In this document: positions 1-8,587 of the stretch, piece by piece
Layout of the letters: the number at the start of each line of letters is the position of its first letter
Position numbering within the stretch: the first letter of the stretch is position 1
NCBI RefSeq assembly: GCF_021654165.1
Contig: NZ_JAKFZN010000004.1
Location: 62,001 to 126,000, forward strand
DNA length: 64,000 nucleotides
DNA from: Nereida sp. MMG025
Lineage (GTDB): Bacteria > Pseudomonadota > Alphaproteobacteria > Rhodobacterales > Rhodobacteraceae
Direction of reading: 5' to 3'
Notes under the pieces: model-generated
Database searches by the model: none
What the model was told of the DNA's origin: nothing
Seen by the model: the letters and a program-made list of their open reading frames with translations, nothing else
Program-made: the position numbers and the translations under genes

Positions 1-36
1 CCTATACACGCGACACAAAACTGGGCGAACACTGAG

Positions 37-1065
37 ATGAGCAAGACAAACACAGGCCGCTTTTTTGAAGATTACCACGTTGGCGACACGCTGACCCACG
101 CGGTGCCGCGCACCGTATCGGGGGGCGAACGCGCGCTCTATCATGCGATGTATCCCGCACGGCACGCCCTCTATTCGTCGGATGAATTTGCGCGCGCCTG
201 CGGTTTGCCCGCGTCCCCACTCGAAGACCTTGCGGCCTTCCACGTGGTTTTCGGCAAAACGGTTCCCGATGTTTCGCTGAACGCGGTCGCCAATTTGGGC
301 TATGCCGAAGGGCGGTTTTTGCGCCCTGTCTATGCAGGTGACACGCTGCGGTCGGTCTCCGAGGTGATCGGCGTCAAACAGAACTCCAACGGCAAATCGG
401 GCGTCGTCTATGTGCGCACGCGCGGGCTGAACCAGCGCGACGAAACGGTGATGGAGTATGTGCGATGGGTGATGGTGCGCAAAGGCGATCTGGACGCGCC
501 CGCGCCCCAGACGGTGATCCCCGAGCTGAAAAAGGCATTGAGCGTCGAAGACCTCGCCCTTCCTGATGGTCTTGATTTCACGAGCTATAATTTCGATCTG
601 GCGGGCGAGCCGCACCGGTGGGGCGATTACGCCGTGGGCGAGGTGATCGACCACGTCGATGGCGTCACCATTGAGGAAGCCGAACATATGATGGCCACGC
701 GCCTGTGGCAAAATACAGCCAAGGTGCATTTTGATGCCACCAACCGCCCCGACGGAAAGCGGCTGATCTATGGTGGTCACGTGATTTCGATGGCGCGCGC
801 GCTGTCGTTCAACGGTTTGGCCAATGCACAGATGATCGCGGGGATCAACGCGGGGGCGCATGCGAACCCCTGTTTTGCGGGCGATACGGTGCGTGCGTGG
901 ACCGAAGTGTTGGACAAGGCCGAAACCAGCGCCCCCGGTGTGGGCGCATTGCGTTTGCGTCTGGTTGCTACTAAAGGGGCGGCGGGGGATCTGAGGGGCG
1001 AGGACGGCAAATACCTGCCCGATGTCTTGCTGGATCTGGATTACTGGGTGTTGATACCCACCTGA
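37..1065 (+). CDS. mch: Mesaconyl-CoA hydratase (beta-methylmalyl-CoA dehydratase), MaoC/hotdog family
   Basis: This enzyme interconverts mesaconyl-CoA and beta-methylmalyl-CoA, the hydration step of the ethylmalonyl-CoA pathway, in the cytoplasm. At 342 aa it matches the size of the double-hotdog Mch enzymes. Two related halves are visible: FEDYHVGDTL near residue 10 and WGDYAVGEVIDHVDG near residue 197, followed by an HFDATN and YGGHVISMARA segment in the second half. The gene lies just upstream of the sdh genes, an order known from Rhodobacter sphaeroides, and the pathway enzymes Ecm and Ccr lie 9-14 kb downstream. Bases 1-35 can be read as the tail of an upstream gene (…TRDTKLGEH, stop at 33-35), but too little is present to name it. 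Confidence 0.9.
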   Translation: MSKTNTGRFFEDYHVGDTLTHAVPRTVSGGERALYHAMYPARHALYSSDEFARACGLPASPLEDLAAFHVVFGKTVPDVSLNAVANLGYAEGRFLRPVYAGDTLRSVSEVIGVKQNSNGKSGVVYVRTRGLNQRDETVMEYVRWVMVRKGDLDAPAPQTVIPELKKALSVEDLALPDGLDFTSYNFDLAGEPHRWGDYAVGEVIDHVDGVTIEEAEHMMATRLWQNTAKVHFDATNRPDGKRLIYGGHVISMARALSFNGLANAQMIAGINAGAHANPCFAGDTVRAWTEVLDKAETSAPGVGALRLRLVATKGAAGDLRGEDGKYLPDVLLDLDYWVLIPT

Positions 1066-1107
1066 GGGCCGAATTGTGCGGCCCGAGGCCGCCCATCCTT
1101 TGGACAA

Positions 1108-1151
1108 TTGGGGCGCTGCCCCAAACCCCGAGGTATTTGGACAACAATGAA
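1108..1151. repeat. Hairpin plus conserved tail, dispersed 3'-end repeat, copy 1
   Basis: A perfect 7-bp stem (TTGGGGC/GCCCCAA, 1108-1124, loop GCT) is followed by a tail CCCCGAGGTATTTGG and ACAACAATGAA. The same hairpin-plus-tail arrangement, with another stem sequence, occurs at 30372-30418. It sits after the mch stop codon, so it may act in 3'-end formation or transcription termination; that role is inferred. Confidence 0.7.
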
Positions 1152-1159
1152 TGGAAAAA

Positions 1160-1189
1160 TGTGATCACGCTTTTGATGGCTGTGATCAC
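1160..1189. promoter_or_regulatory. Paired TGTGATCAC sites upstream of sdhC, candidate operator
   Basis: The 9-mer TGTGATCAC occurs at 1160-1168 and again at 1181-1189, exactly 21 bp apart (two helical turns). Each copy contains the 8-bp palindrome GTGATCAC. They lie about 155-180 bp before the sdhC start. The spacing suggests cooperative binding by a dimeric regulator; which one is unknown. They do not fit the FnrL consensus TTGAT-N4-ATCAA. Confidence 0.45.
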
Positions 1190-1341
1190 AAAGTGGGAAA
1201 AATATACAAACCGCGCCAATTCACCGCGCATTTTAGCGCTCACGGCCCGTGACTCACATTCAGAAATCGCTAGAACATATACAAAGCCAACCCGCGGCGC
1301 AGTTTGCCTTGCGCCTTTGGCAGCCAACGAAGGGAACCACT

Positions 1342-1725
1342 ATGGCCGACGTGAACAGGGGCAATCGCCCGCTTTCTCCGCATCTGGAGATTTATCGCCC
1401 GCAGATGACCTCCATTTCCTCGATCCTTGTGCGGATCACGGGCAATGCGCTTTTGGTCGGCAGTTTGATGATCGTCTGGTGGTTTCTGGCCGCAGCCACA
1501 TCGCCCGAATATTTTGCTGTTGCGAACGGCGTGCTGACATCATGGTTTGGTGACATCGTTCTGGGCCTGTCTGTTCTTGGGCTGTGGTATCACACCCTTG
1601 GCGGCTTGCGTCACCTGATCTGGGATATGGGGTATGGCCTTGATCTGGACTCGGCGGAAAAAATGGGATGGGGCTGCATCATCGGCTCGGTTTTGTTGAC
1701 CGTTTTCACCATCGCAGTGATTTAA
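1342..1725 (+). CDS. sdhC: Succinate dehydrogenase cytochrome b556 subunit
   Basis: Membrane anchor subunit of complex II; with SdhD it binds haem b and ubiquinone. The 127-aa product begins MADVNRGNRPLSPHLEIYRP, the usual SdhC start including the SPHL/IYRP block, and has three hydrophobic spans. The motif YHTLGGLRHL carries the likely haem-ligand histidine. The ATG at 1342 is preceded by AAGGGA at good spacing; the open frame extends upstream to 1249 but that part has no SdhC similarity. sdhD follows after 12 bp, so the genes form an operon. Confidence 0.93.
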   Translation: MADVNRGNRPLSPHLEIYRPQMTSISSILVRITGNALLVGSLMIVWWFLAAATSPEYFAVANGVLTSWFGDIVLGLSVLGLWYHTLGGLRHLIWDMGYGLDLDSAEKMGWGCIIGSVLLTVFTIAVI

Positions 1726-1737
1726 GGAGCGTTCCGC

Positions 1738-2109
1738 ATGGCATATTTAACCGACCGCAAACGCGCCCAAGGGCTTGGCAGTGCCAAATCAGGCACAGAA
1801 CATCATTGGTCGATGATGGTTTCGTCCGCAGCCCTGTTGCTGCTTGTTCCGCTGTTTGTCTTTACTTTTGGCGCCACCCTGGGGGGCAGCTACGAAGAGG
1901 TGGTGGCCACCTTCAGCCGTCCGTTCCCTGCGATCATTGCGGCGTTGACGCTGGTTGTGGGCTTTATGCATTTCAAAAACGGCGTGCAGACCCTGATCGA
2001 AGATTACGTCCATGGCCCCACCAAAAAACTGCTGATCATTGCGATGATCTGCCTGAGCTACGGTGCCGCTGGCACCGCCCTTTTCGCAATCGCGCGCATC
2101 GCGCTGTAA
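1738..2109 (+). CDS. sdhD: Succinate dehydrogenase hydrophobic membrane anchor subunit
   Basis: Second membrane anchor of complex II, 123 aa, with three predicted membrane spans. The segment [17 protein letters not shown] is the family signature, including the H and D residues near the quinone/haem site. AAGGAG lies before the start, sdhC ends 12 bp upstream and sdhA begins 16 bp downstream. Together with SdhC it docks the catalytic SdhA/SdhB dimer to the inner membrane. Confidence 0.92.
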   Translation: MAYLTDRKRAQGLGSAKSGTEHHWSMMVSSAALLLLVPLFVFTFGATLGGSYEEVVATFSRPFPAIIAALTLVVGFMHFKNGVQTLIEDYVHGPTKKLLIIAMICLSYGAAGTALFAIARIAL

Positions 2110-2125
2110 GATCGGAGCAAGTAAA

Positions 2126-3931
2126 ATGGCTGCATACGATTATGAAACACATGAATATGACGTTGTCGTCGTTGGCGCAGGCGGCGCTGGTCTGCGTGCA
2201 ACGCTTGGTATGGCCGAACAGGGGCTGCGCACCGCTTGTGTAACCAAGGTCTTTCCAACGCGGTCGCACACAGTTGCGGCCCAAGGTGGCATCGCCGCGT
2301 CGCTGTCCAATATGGGCCCCGACAGCTGGCAATGGCACATGTATGACACGGTCAAAGGCTCTGATTGGTTGGGTGATACGGATGCGATGGAATATCTTGC
2401 CCGTGAAGCGCCCAAGGCGGTTTACGAGTTGGAGCACTACGGCGTGCCGTTTTCGCGCACCGAAGAGGGCAAGATTTACCAACGTCCCTTTGGTGGCCAC
2501 ACCACCGAATACGGCGAAGGCCCCCCCGTGCAGCGCACATGTGCCGCCGCCGACCGCACAGGCCACGCCATTTTGCACACGCTCTATGGCCAAAGCCTCA
2601 AGAACAATGCGGAATTCTACATCGAATATTTCGCCATTGATCTGATCATGTCCGACGATGGCGTATGTCAGGGCGTTTTGTGCTGGAAACTGGATGACGG
2701 CACGCTGCACCTGTTCAGCGCCAAGATGGTCGTGCTGGCAACAGGCGGCTATGGCCGCGCTTATTTCAGCGCGACATCAGCCCACACTTGCACAGGCGAC
2801 GGCGGCGGCATGGTCGCGCGCGCAGGTCTGCCCCTGCAGGATATGGAGTTTGTGCAATTCCACCCAACTGGGATTTACGGCGCAGGCTGTCTAATCACCG
2901 AAGGCGCACGCGGCGAAGGTGGCTATCTGACCAACTCCGAAGGCGAGCGTTTCATGGAACGCTACGCGCCCACCTACAAAGATCTTGCATCGCGTGACGT
3001 GGTCAGCCGCTGCATGACGATGGAAATCCGCGAAGGGCGCGGCGTGGGCGAGCAGGGGGATCATATCCATCTGCACCTCAACCACCTGCCCAAGGAAACG
3101 CTTGACCTGCGCTTGCCCGGTATTTCGGAAAGTGCGCGTGTCTTTGCAGGCGTCGATCTGACGAAAGAGCCGATCCCCGTTTTGCCAACCGTGCACTACA
3201 ACATGGGCGGTATCCCGACGAACTATTGGGGCGAAGTGCTGGCACCCACCAAAGACAACCCCGACAATGTCTCGCCCGGTTTGATGGCTGTGGGCGAAGC
3301 GGGCTGTGCATCGGTGCATGGGGCCAACCGTCTGGGCTCGAACTCGCTGATTGATCTGGTGGTCTTTGGCCGTGCAGCCGCAATCCGCGCCGCCGAGGTC
3401 GTTGATCCCAAAACAGCCGTGCCAACCCCGAACCGCCGTTCGGTTGAGGCCGCGATCAGCCGCTTTGACGGTCTGCGCTATGCCAAGGGCCACGTCCCAA
3501 CGGCCGAACTGCGCCTTGAGATGCAAAAAACCATGCAGGCCGATGCAGCGGTGTTCCGCACCGACAAGACGCTGGCCGAAGGCGTTGAGAAAATGGACAG
3601 CGTTGCTGGCAAAATGTCGGATGTTCAGGTCACGGACACATCGCTGGTGTGGAACTCTGACCTCATGGAAACGCTGGAACTGGGCAATCTGTTGCCAAAC
3701 GCTGTTGCCACCGTTGTTGCCGCAGAGGCGCGCAAGGAAAGCCGCGGGGCCCACGCCCACGAGGATTATCCCGACCGCGACGACGAAAACTGGCGCAAGC
3801 ACAGCCTTGTGTGGTTCAAGGGCATGAAAGCGGGCCTTGGCTACCGCGGCGTGCATCTGCAACCGTTGACCAGCCACAACGATGGCGGCATTGATCTTAA
3901 GAAGATCGCGCCAAAGGCCCGGGTCTACTAA
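2126..3931 (+). CDS. sdhA: Succinate dehydrogenase flavoprotein subunit
   Basis: Catalytic FAD subunit of complex II that oxidises succinate to fumarate. The start at 2126 ([19 protein letters not shown] upstream) gives 601 aa, the family size; the longer in-frame extension overlaps sdhD and is unlikely. Visible features are the FAD-binding GAGGAG at residues 17-22, the RSHT block with the covalent flavin histidine near residue 48, the FHPTGIYG and [10 protein letters not shown] active-site blocks, and [18 protein letters not shown]. The stop codon overlaps the start of the next small gene by one base. Confidence 0.96.
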   Translation: MAAYDYETHEYDVVVVGAGGAGLRATLGMAEQGLRTACVTKVFPTRSHTVAAQGGIAASLSNMGPDSWQWHMYDTVKGSDWLGDTDAMEYLAREAPKAVYELEHYGVPFSRTEEGKIYQRPFGGHTTEYGEGPPVQRTCAAADRTGHAILHTLYGQSLKNNAEFYIEYFAIDLIMSDDGVCQGVLCWKLDDGTLHLFSAKMVVLATGGYGRAYFSATSAHTCTGDGGGMVARAGLPLQDMEFVQFHPTGIYGAGCLITEGARGEGGYLTNSEGERFMERYAPTYKDLASRDVVSRCMTMEIREGRGVGEQGDHIHLHLNHLPKETLDLRLPGISESARVFAGVDLTKEPIPVLPTVHYNMGGIPTNYWGEVLAPTKDNPDNVSPGLMAVGEAGCASVHGANRLGSNSLIDLVVFGRAAAIRAAEVVDPKTAVPTPNRRSVEAAISRFDGLRYAKGHVPTAELRLEMQKTMQADAAVFRTDKTLAEGVEKMDSVAGKMSDVQVTDTSLVWNSDLMETLELGNLLPNAVATVVAAEARKESRGAHAHEDYPDRDDENWRKHSLVWFKGMKAGLGYRGVHLQPLTSHNDGGIDLKKIAPKARVY

Positions 3932-4239
3932 TGCGGGCATGGCTCCCCATTCTGGCCCTTGGGCTATCAGGCTGTATGACGCAGGCCCCAGTTGTATCAG
4001 ACAACGAAAGGCTGGCCGCCGAGGCGCTGACGCGCGCTTTCTTTGGGCGCAGCAACAGCTACAGCGATGCTGCGTTAGATGCGCTGACGGGCTGCGTGAT
4101 CACCAATGCCAGCCCTGATGAAATCCGCAATATCGTTGCGGCGAAAACGCCAGGCACAGTGGCCATTGCCGTCAACGGCGCGGCCAACAAACCCGAAACA
4201 CGGCGCTGTATCGGCGACATCAAGGTGCCCTTGTCATGA
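3931..4239 (+). CDS. Small putative lipoprotein 1 of the sdh cluster
   Basis: A 102-aa protein of unknown function. It has a short signal peptide and a lipobox LSGC (Cys15), so it should be lipid-anchored in the envelope. Two further cysteines lie at 55 and 93. Its stretch CVITNASPDEI and the later KPETRRCI resemble CVIDAASSKEI and RPEAIQCI in the fourth lipoprotein (4798-5124), so these two look like paralogues. The start overlaps the sdhA stop by one base and its own stop overlaps the next start (ATGA), suggesting translational coupling. No assigned family was recognised. Confidence 0.8.
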   Translation: MRAWLPILALGLSGCMTQAPVVSDNERLAAEALTRAFFGRSNSYSDAALDALTGCVITNASPDEIRNIVAAKTPGTVAIAVNGAANKPETRRCIGDIKVPLS

Positions 4240-4502
4240 GACGTGTTCTTCTGTGCTGCATTGGCGTTTTCGGGCTGGCCGCGTGTCAGGTTTCGACGGT
4301 GTCAAATCAGGCACCTGCGCAACCTGTCCCGCAGCCCGAAACCATCACCTCAGGGCCGTCCGATGCACGCCGCGCGCAGATCAATCGTTGTCTCGCCGAG
4401 GCTGGAAAACCGCCCGTTCCAGACACGATCGACGGATTGCGCAGCCCTATGAACGCGCAGGAAACCGAAATCTTCACCGCCTGTATGCGGCGCACCGCAT
4501 GA
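4236..4502 (+). CDS. Small putative lipoprotein 2 of the sdh cluster
   Basis: An 88-aa protein with signal peptide and lipobox LAAC (Cys17). A proline- and glutamine-rich linker (residues 25-40) leads to a small domain with two cysteines (Cys52 and Cys83) in RCLAEAG and TACMRR. Cysteines 7 and 8 fall inside the signal peptide. It overlaps both neighbours by ATGA. Function unknown; the lipid cysteine plus two mature cysteines recur in all four small genes here. Confidence 0.78.
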   Translation: MRRVLLCCIGVFGLAACQVSTVSNQAPAQPVPQPETITSGPSDARRAQINRCLAEAGKPPVPDTIDGLRSPMNAQETEIFTACMRRTA

Positions 4503-4801
4503 CCCGCGTTGGCCTTTATATGTTGGCAGGTTGTGCCCTGACCGCCTGTGCGCCCAAGCCTATGTCGCCCCAAGCCGCGCGTGATCTGTGTCTGGTCGAT
4601 ATCGCGGATGATGGTGTCTCGGGCACCGTCGGCATCGGCGTCGGCTCATCTGGCACCCGTGCAGGCGCAGCCATCACGGTTACTGACAAAGCCCTGCGCA
4701 AACGCAACCTTGAAGCCGAATTGGCCGATTGCATCGCACGTCGTGTCGAAGGCCGCGGCCCAAAACCCACCTTCGGCATCACCATCGGAGCCACCACATG
4801 A
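4499..4801 (+). CDS. Small putative lipoprotein 3 of the sdh cluster
   Basis: A 100-aa protein starting at the ATG that overlaps the previous stop codon; the longer open frame upstream of 4499 is within the preceding gene. Signal peptide and lipobox LTAC (Cys17), then two cysteines at 31 and 78 (RDLCLVD and LADCIARR), flanking a glycine-rich segment GTVGIGVGSSG. The glycine-rich stretch differs from the other three proteins. Function unknown. ATGA overlap with the next gene. Confidence 0.75.
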   Translation: MTRVGLYMLAGCALTACAPKPMSPQAARDLCLVDIADDGVSGTVGIGVGSSGTRAGAAITVTDKALRKRNLEAELADCIARRVEGRGPKPTFGITIGATT

Positions 4802-5124
4802 TCCGCATCCTTCCTCTTGTTGCGCTTCTGGCGCTGGCCGCATGCGATGAAGCGTCAGAGGCGGCAGACAAAGCCGCACGCACCACCGCCAAAGCGGCGA
4901 TTGACGAAATCCTAGTGACCAAATTCCCCTTTGTCCCCAAGGACCAGATCACACCCTATTCCGATTGCGTCATCGACGCGGCATCCAGCAAAGAGATCTT
5001 TGAACTCAGCAAAGCCGCCGTCGTTGGTGTCACCGAATCCACAACGATCCTCGTTGGAAACATCCTCAAACGTCCCGAAGCGATCCAATGTATCGCGCAG
5101 GCGGGCCTCAAAACGGCCCTCTAA
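4798..5124 (+). CDS. Small putative lipoprotein 4 of the sdh cluster
   Basis: A 108-aa protein with signal peptide and lipobox LAAC (Cys16), followed by an alanine- and lysine-rich helix (residues 19-38) and cysteines at 57 and 98. The region around Cys57 (CVIDAASSKEI) and Cys98 (RPEAIQCI) matches lipoprotein 1, suggesting an old duplication. The gene ends 15 bp before sdhB, which has its own ribosome site AGAAAGGAAAA. It may assist complex II or simply be carried in the operon; the sequence does not decide. Confidence 0.8.
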   Translation: MIRILPLVALLALAACDEASEAADKAARTTAKAAIDEILVTKFPFVPKDQITPYSDCVIDAASSKEIFELSKAAVVGVTESTTILVGNILKRPEAIQCIAQAGLKTAL

Positions 5125-5139
5125 GAAAGGAAAACCCCC

Positions 5140-5919
5140 ATGGTTCAACTTCGCCTTCCCAAAAACAGCCGCATGACCGCTGGCAAAACATGGCCCAAAC
5201 CCGAAGGGGCCACCAACCTGCGTAAGGTTCAGGTCTATCGCTGGACACCAGACGATGACAAAAACCCCGCCCTTGATACCTATTGGGTTGATATGGACAC
5301 CTGCGGTCCGATGGTTCTGGATGTGCTGATCAAGATCAAGAACGAGATTGATCCCACGCTGGCCTTCCGCCGCTCGTGCCGCGAAGGCATCTGTGGCTCC
5401 TGCGCGATGAACATTGATGGCATCAACACGCTGGCCTGTATCTATGGCGCCGATGAAGTCAAAGGCGACATCAAGATTTATCCGCTGCCGCATATGCCCG
5501 TCATCCGTGACCTGATCCCCGATCTGACGCATTTCTATGCGCAGCACGCCTCCATCATGCCGTGGCTGGAAACCAAAACAAATCGCCCCGCCAAGGAATG
5601 GAAACAAAGCATCGAGGACCGCAAAAAACTCGATGGCCTTTATGAATGTGTGATGTGCGCGTCCTGCTCGACATCCTGCCCAAGCTACTGGTGGAACGGC
5701 GACAAATACCTCGGGCCAGCAGCCTTGCTGCACGCTTACCGCTGGATCATCGACAGCCGCGATGAAGCCACGGGGGAGCGTCTGGATGATCTGGAAGATC
5801 CGTTCAAACTCTACCGCTGCCACACCATCATGAACTGCGCCAAAACCTGCCCCAAGGGTCTGAACCCCGCCAAGGCAATCGCGTCGATCAAGAAGATGAT
5901 GGTCGAACGGACCGTCTAA
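5140..5919 (+). CDS. sdhB: Succinate dehydrogenase iron-sulfur subunit
   Basis: Electron-transfer subunit linking the SdhA flavin to the quinone site. The 259-aa protein shows the [2Fe-2S] cluster ligands in [15 protein letters not shown] and LAC (residues 75-100), the [4Fe-4S] motif [12 protein letters not shown] near residue 170 and the [3Fe-4S] motif [17 protein letters not shown] near residue 230. Length and motifs are complete. It is separated from sdhA by four small lipoprotein genes and closes the transcription unit at a strong terminator. Confidence 0.96.
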   Translation: MVQLRLPKNSRMTAGKTWPKPEGATNLRKVQVYRWTPDDDKNPALDTYWVDMDTCGPMVLDVLIKIKNEIDPTLAFRRSCREGICGSCAMNIDGINTLACIYGADEVKGDIKIYPLPHMPVIRDLIPDLTHFYAQHASIMPWLETKTNRPAKEWKQSIEDRKKLDGLYECVMCASCSTSCPSYWWNGDKYLGPAALLHAYRWIIDSRDEATGERLDDLEDPFKLYRCHTIMNCAKTCPKGLNPAKAIASIKKMMVERTV

Positions 5920-5949
5920 AACTTGCTATATTTTGTGGCAAAACATCAA

Positions 5950-5985
5950 AACCCCGCTGTGTCATGTGGCACAGCGGGTTTTTTA
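5950..5985 (+). terminator. Rho-independent terminator of the sdh operon
   Basis: Stem CCCGCTGTG/CACAGCGGG with an 8-base loop, followed by a T6 run. It lies about 35 bp after the sdhB stop codon. Confidence 0.9.
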
Positions 5986-6062
5986 TGGTCCAAAGGGATG
6001 ATCTGTTAGCGATATCTGCTAGCTCTTGGGTTGGGAGGGGAACCAAACAACAGGTGACCCAA

Positions 6063-6221
6063 ATGACCGGAACGATTCTACCCTTTTGTCGCAAAACCAA
6101 GGCGCAAACCGCGCGTGCGGCCCTCGACCAATTGTATGAATACTACACGCCCGCCGCGGCCAAGGCCGATCAAATGGCCAATCTGGGCAAGATCAGCGCG
6201 GACAGAAAAAAGCCCCGCTGA
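6063..6221 (+). CDS. Small hypothetical protein
   Basis: A 52-aa basic protein starting MTGTILPFCRKTKAQTA, with a helical centre (ARAALDQLYEYYTP). I do not recognise a family. An in-frame ATG at 5985 lies directly on the T-run of the sdh terminator, so the ATG at 6063 is preferred, although no close ribosome site is visible (GGAGGGGAA is about 20 bp away). The TGA stop is built into the stem of the following terminator, which supports a real, compact gene. Confidence 0.5.
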   Translation: MTGTILPFCRKTKAQTARAALDQLYEYYTPAAAKADQMANLGKISADRKKPR

Positions 6222-6236
6222 TATGCGGGGCTTTTG
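6206..6236. terminator. Bidirectional terminator
   Basis: AAAAGCCCCGC/GCGGGGCTTTT with a 6-base loop. A-tract and T-tract on the two sides let it work on both strands, between the small gene at 6063-6221 and the convergent lipoprotein gene at 6250-6414. Confidence 0.85.
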
Positions 6237-6249
6237 AAATAATTGGGTC

Positions 6250-6414
6250 CTAGCGTTCGCCTGTCGCGGTATCGACAAGGCCGTCGCCATCAAGGTCTTG
6301 GTCCAGGGTCGCCTCGGCGCCGTCAACCGATGTGACGGTGTTTTGCCCGTTGCCCATACAGGCGGCCAGCAGCAGAACAAGTGGCAGTGTCAAAGCAATC
6401 TTTTTCATTTTCAT
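6250..6414 (-). CDS. Small lipoprotein with a calcium-loop-like tail
   Basis: A 54-aa protein starting MKMKKIALTLPLVLLLAAC; the lipobox LAAC gives a mature protein of only about 35 residues. The tail contains DQDLDGDGLVD, which resembles the aspartate-rich calcium loops of thrombospondin type 3 and EF-hand repeats. AAAGGG precedes the chosen start at 6414; the longer open frame to 6477 has no such site. Function unknown. Confidence 0.6.
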   Translation of the reverse strand: MKMKKIALTLPLVLLLAACMGNGQNTVTSVDGAEATLDQDLDGDGLVDTATGER

Positions 6415-6568
6415 ATCCCTTTCGTGTTGTGCCTGCCCAACGACACGCGCCGCCCAAAGGTTCCGAAAAAAACGCAAGCATGTGAACGCGCTGTGGCGGT
6501 CTGGTGTTCTATATGGCTGCGGGTGGCCCTATCATCGCAGCAGATGTGACAAACGGGCGGACGGGATC

Positions 6569-6787
6569 ATGATGGCGTTTCTGGCGTATCTTGCGGTGGT
6601 GTATGTGCCATTTGCGCTCTTCTCGGGCTTGGGCATCTTTGTGATCGTTCTGGCGTTGCGGCGATTTTCAGGACAGCGGTGGTCCGAAGCCCTGCGCAGC
6701 GCGGCACAGCAGGCGGGCATCTTTGCGGTCATTGTGCTTTTTGCGCTCTTTGCGTTGGGCGGGGCTGGCATGATGTCAGGGGTGTAA
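6569..6787 (+). CDS. Small two-span membrane protein
   Basis: A 72-aa hydrophobic protein with two membrane spans (about residues 4-29 and 48-68) separated by a basic loop (RRFSGQRWSEALRSAAQQ). The start is one of two adjacent ATGs (6569 or 6572). Family not recognised. Confidence 0.5.
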   Translation: MMAFLAYLAVVYVPFALFSGLGIFVIVLALRRFSGQRWSEALRSAAQQAGIFAVIVLFALFALGGAGMMSGV

Positions 6788-6827
6788 TGCGCGGTCTGCG
6801 TGCTATTCGTTAACAACTTATGAATTG

Positions 6828-6881
6828 ACCGAACGTCTGACGCATTGCCATACCTATAGCAGACGCTAGGCCATACATCGG
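6828..6881 (-). repeat. 54-bp inverted dispersed element, copy 1 (operator-like)
   Basis: Read on the minus strand, this is 49/54 identical to 61661-61714, with one 27-bp perfect block. It holds two direct half-sites of form GTATGGC-N3-GCGTC-W-G, 23 bp apart. All five differences between the copies lie in the N3 spacer or in the linker between half-sites. It ends directly before the ATG at 6882. Confidence 0.8.
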
Positions 6882-7736
6882 ATGACACCCATGCAACACC
6901 CCACGCAACACCCGCCAGATGCCGAAGATCGCCGCGCCGTCTCGCCCGTCATTTGCTATCCGACACAGTCCTTGCCCACCCCCGATATGGCCCTCAGATC
7001 CGCGCGCCGTGCCGCCGCGCAGAAGGTCTCTCAAGTCACCGTGCCGCCCCGTCAGGGCCGCACGTTTGAGGTGCCGGCAGGCGGCTTTTTCCGCATCACA
7101 TCCATCGACGGCCCGCAGGTGGGCGATTTGAACCTGTGGAACCTGCACGACCATTCCGAGCGGTTTTATTCAGGAAAAACAAGGGCTTTGCATGGCACCC
7201 ATATTACGACAGGCCAACAGATGTGGTCCAGCTTTCCGACCTTGCGGCCCATGGCGACGGTGCTTGAGGACACGTTGAACTGGTATGGCATCGACCCCTT
7301 TGGCGGCTCTGTCCATGACGTAATCGGCACGCGTTGCGACCCCTACACCCACGCGCTTTTATCGGGGGGTGATCAGTATCACCACTGCTGTCATTCCAAC
7401 CTCAGCCGCGCCTATGCCGATCATGCAGGTGTTGCGCCCCAAGACGCCGAAAAATATGTCCACGACGTCCTAAACGTCTTCATGTGCACCGGCTTCACCC
7501 GCGACACGGGCCAGTATTTTATGAAGCAATCGCCCGTGCGACCGGGCGACTACATTGAATTTGTTGCAGAAATCCCGTTGCTCGGTGCGCTGTCCGCATG
7601 CCCTGGCGGGGACTGTGGATCAGAACATTCATCGGATAAAACACCGTGTTTTCCACTTCTGGTCGAGGTGTTTTCAAGCGACGATCCATGGCAAGAACCC
7701 GCTAAAAACGGATATAATCGCAGCCACGGCCGCTGA
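6882..7736 (+). CDS. DUF1989 / urea carboxylase-associated family protein
   Basis: A 284-aa cytoplasmic protein of the DUF1989 family, often annotated as urea-carboxylase or aminomethyltransferase-associated; the reaction is not established. Visible family blocks are VPAGGFFRITSIDGPQVGDL (about residues 63-83), the FGGSVHDVIGTRCDPYTH block, CHSNLSRA, and a late SACPGGDCGSE cysteine pair that could bind metal. The first ATG (6882) touches the operator-like repeat; ATG 6891 is an alternative. Neighbours are purine and ureohydrolase genes, which fits nitrogen-compound turnover, but no urea carboxylase gene is in this window. Confidence 0.75.
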   Translation: MTPMQHPTQHPPDAEDRRAVSPVICYPTQSLPTPDMALRSARRAAAQKVSQVTVPPRQGRTFEVPAGGFFRITSIDGPQVGDLNLWNLHDHSERFYSGKTRALHGTHITTGQQMWSSFPTLRPMATVLEDTLNWYGIDPFGGSVHDVIGTRCDPYTHALLSGGDQYHHCCHSNLSRAYADHAGVAPQDAEKYVHDVLNVFMCTGFTRDTGQYFMKQSPVRPGDYIEFVAEIPLLGALSACPGGDCGSEHSSDKTPCFPLLVEVFSSDDPWQEPAKNGYNRSHGR

Positions 7737-7767
7737 TTAACGCGATGTTAGGAGTTCGGTGTTAGTT

Positions 7768-8472
7768 TTAGGGAAACGCCGCCTCTAACGCAACTTCAAC
7801 CATATCCGCAAAACTCGTCTGACGCTCCTCAGCAGGCAACGCATCTTTGGTTAACAAATGATCGGAGACTGTCATAACCGCCAAGGCACGGCACCCGTGT
7901 CGCGCCGCCAGATTGTAAAGCTCTGCCGCTTCCATCTCCACGGCCAAAACACCGTGGCGGGTCATCATTTCGGTCAAATCGGGGCGCTCGTCATAAAAGA
8001 CATCGGATGAATAGATGTTGCCCACATGGACGTCAGACCCTTTTGACCGCGCCGATGTTACCGCGGCTTCCAGCAGGTCGTAATCGGCACAGGGTGCAAA
8101 GTTCACTTCCTTGAAAATCCCGCGCGACGGCGTGCTAATGGATGTCGCGGTCATCGCAATCACCACATCGCGCACCTTCACATGATGCTGCATCGACCCT
8201 GTTGATCCGATGCGGATCAGTGTTCTGGCGCCATATGTGGTGATCAGTTCATTGGCGTAAATCGACAGCGACGGCATCCCCATGCCTGACCCATGAATGG
8301 TCACGCGGTTGCCCTTCCACATCCCCGTAAACCCAAGCATCCCTCTGATTTCATTGATACATTTTACATCCGTCAGAAATGTCTCGGCCGCCCATTTCGC
8401 GCGCAACGGGTCACCTGGCATCAAAACGGTTTCAGCAATGTCACCTTTTGCGGCTCCAATATGGGGGGTCAT
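7768..8472 (-). CDS. deoD: Purine-nucleoside phosphorylase, DeoD type
   Basis: Phosphorolysis of purine nucleosides to base plus (deoxy)ribose 1-phosphate in nucleoside salvage. The 234-aa size and the motifs [10 protein letters not shown] (phosphate binding), [17 protein letters not shown] and [10 protein letters not shown] are those of the hexameric DeoD family; SDHLL holds the purine-binding aspartate. It converges on the DUF1989 gene and diverges from the ureohydrolase gene (115 bp apart). A BMP-type nucleoside importer lies at 20339-25074. Confidence 0.92.
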   Translation of the reverse strand: MTPHIGAAKGDIAETVLMPGDPLRAKWAAETFLTDVKCINEIRGMLGFTGMWKGNRVTIHGSGMGMPSLSIYANELITTYGARTLIRIGSTGSMQHHVKVRDVVIAMTATSISTPSRGIFKEVNFAPCADYDLLEAAVTSARSKGSDVHVGNIYSSDVFYDERPDLTEMMTRHGVLAVEMEAAELYNLAARHGCRALAVMTVSDHLLTKDALPAEERQTSFADMVEVALEAAFP

Positions 8473-8587
8473 GGCGGGTTCCTTACTCTTGTGCTCTTCA
8501 CTACCCTAGAACACCGCGTTCGGGCCGAAAACCTTGAAAGCGTCCCGCAATCCCCGCAAGCTGACCCCAATCCAACGGAGGTTGCCC

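Noticed and set aside
1-35. End of an upstream gene
   Set aside because: A ten-codon tail with stop at 33-35 is possible, but it is too short to assign.
1160-1190. FnrL or CRP site upstream of sdhC
   Set aside because: The palindromes lack the TTGAT-N4-ATCAA core and the N6 spacing of CRP sites.
2891-3940. Long minus-strand reading frame (349 codons) opposite sdhA
   Set aside because: The plus strand carries an unambiguous SdhA; the opposite frame is open because of GC-rich codon usage and shows no domain.
6800-6890. Guanidine riboswitch upstream of the DUF1989 gene
   Set aside because: No pair of ACGR-loop hairpins or known guanidine-riboswitch core could be drawn; the region is the direct-repeat element instead.
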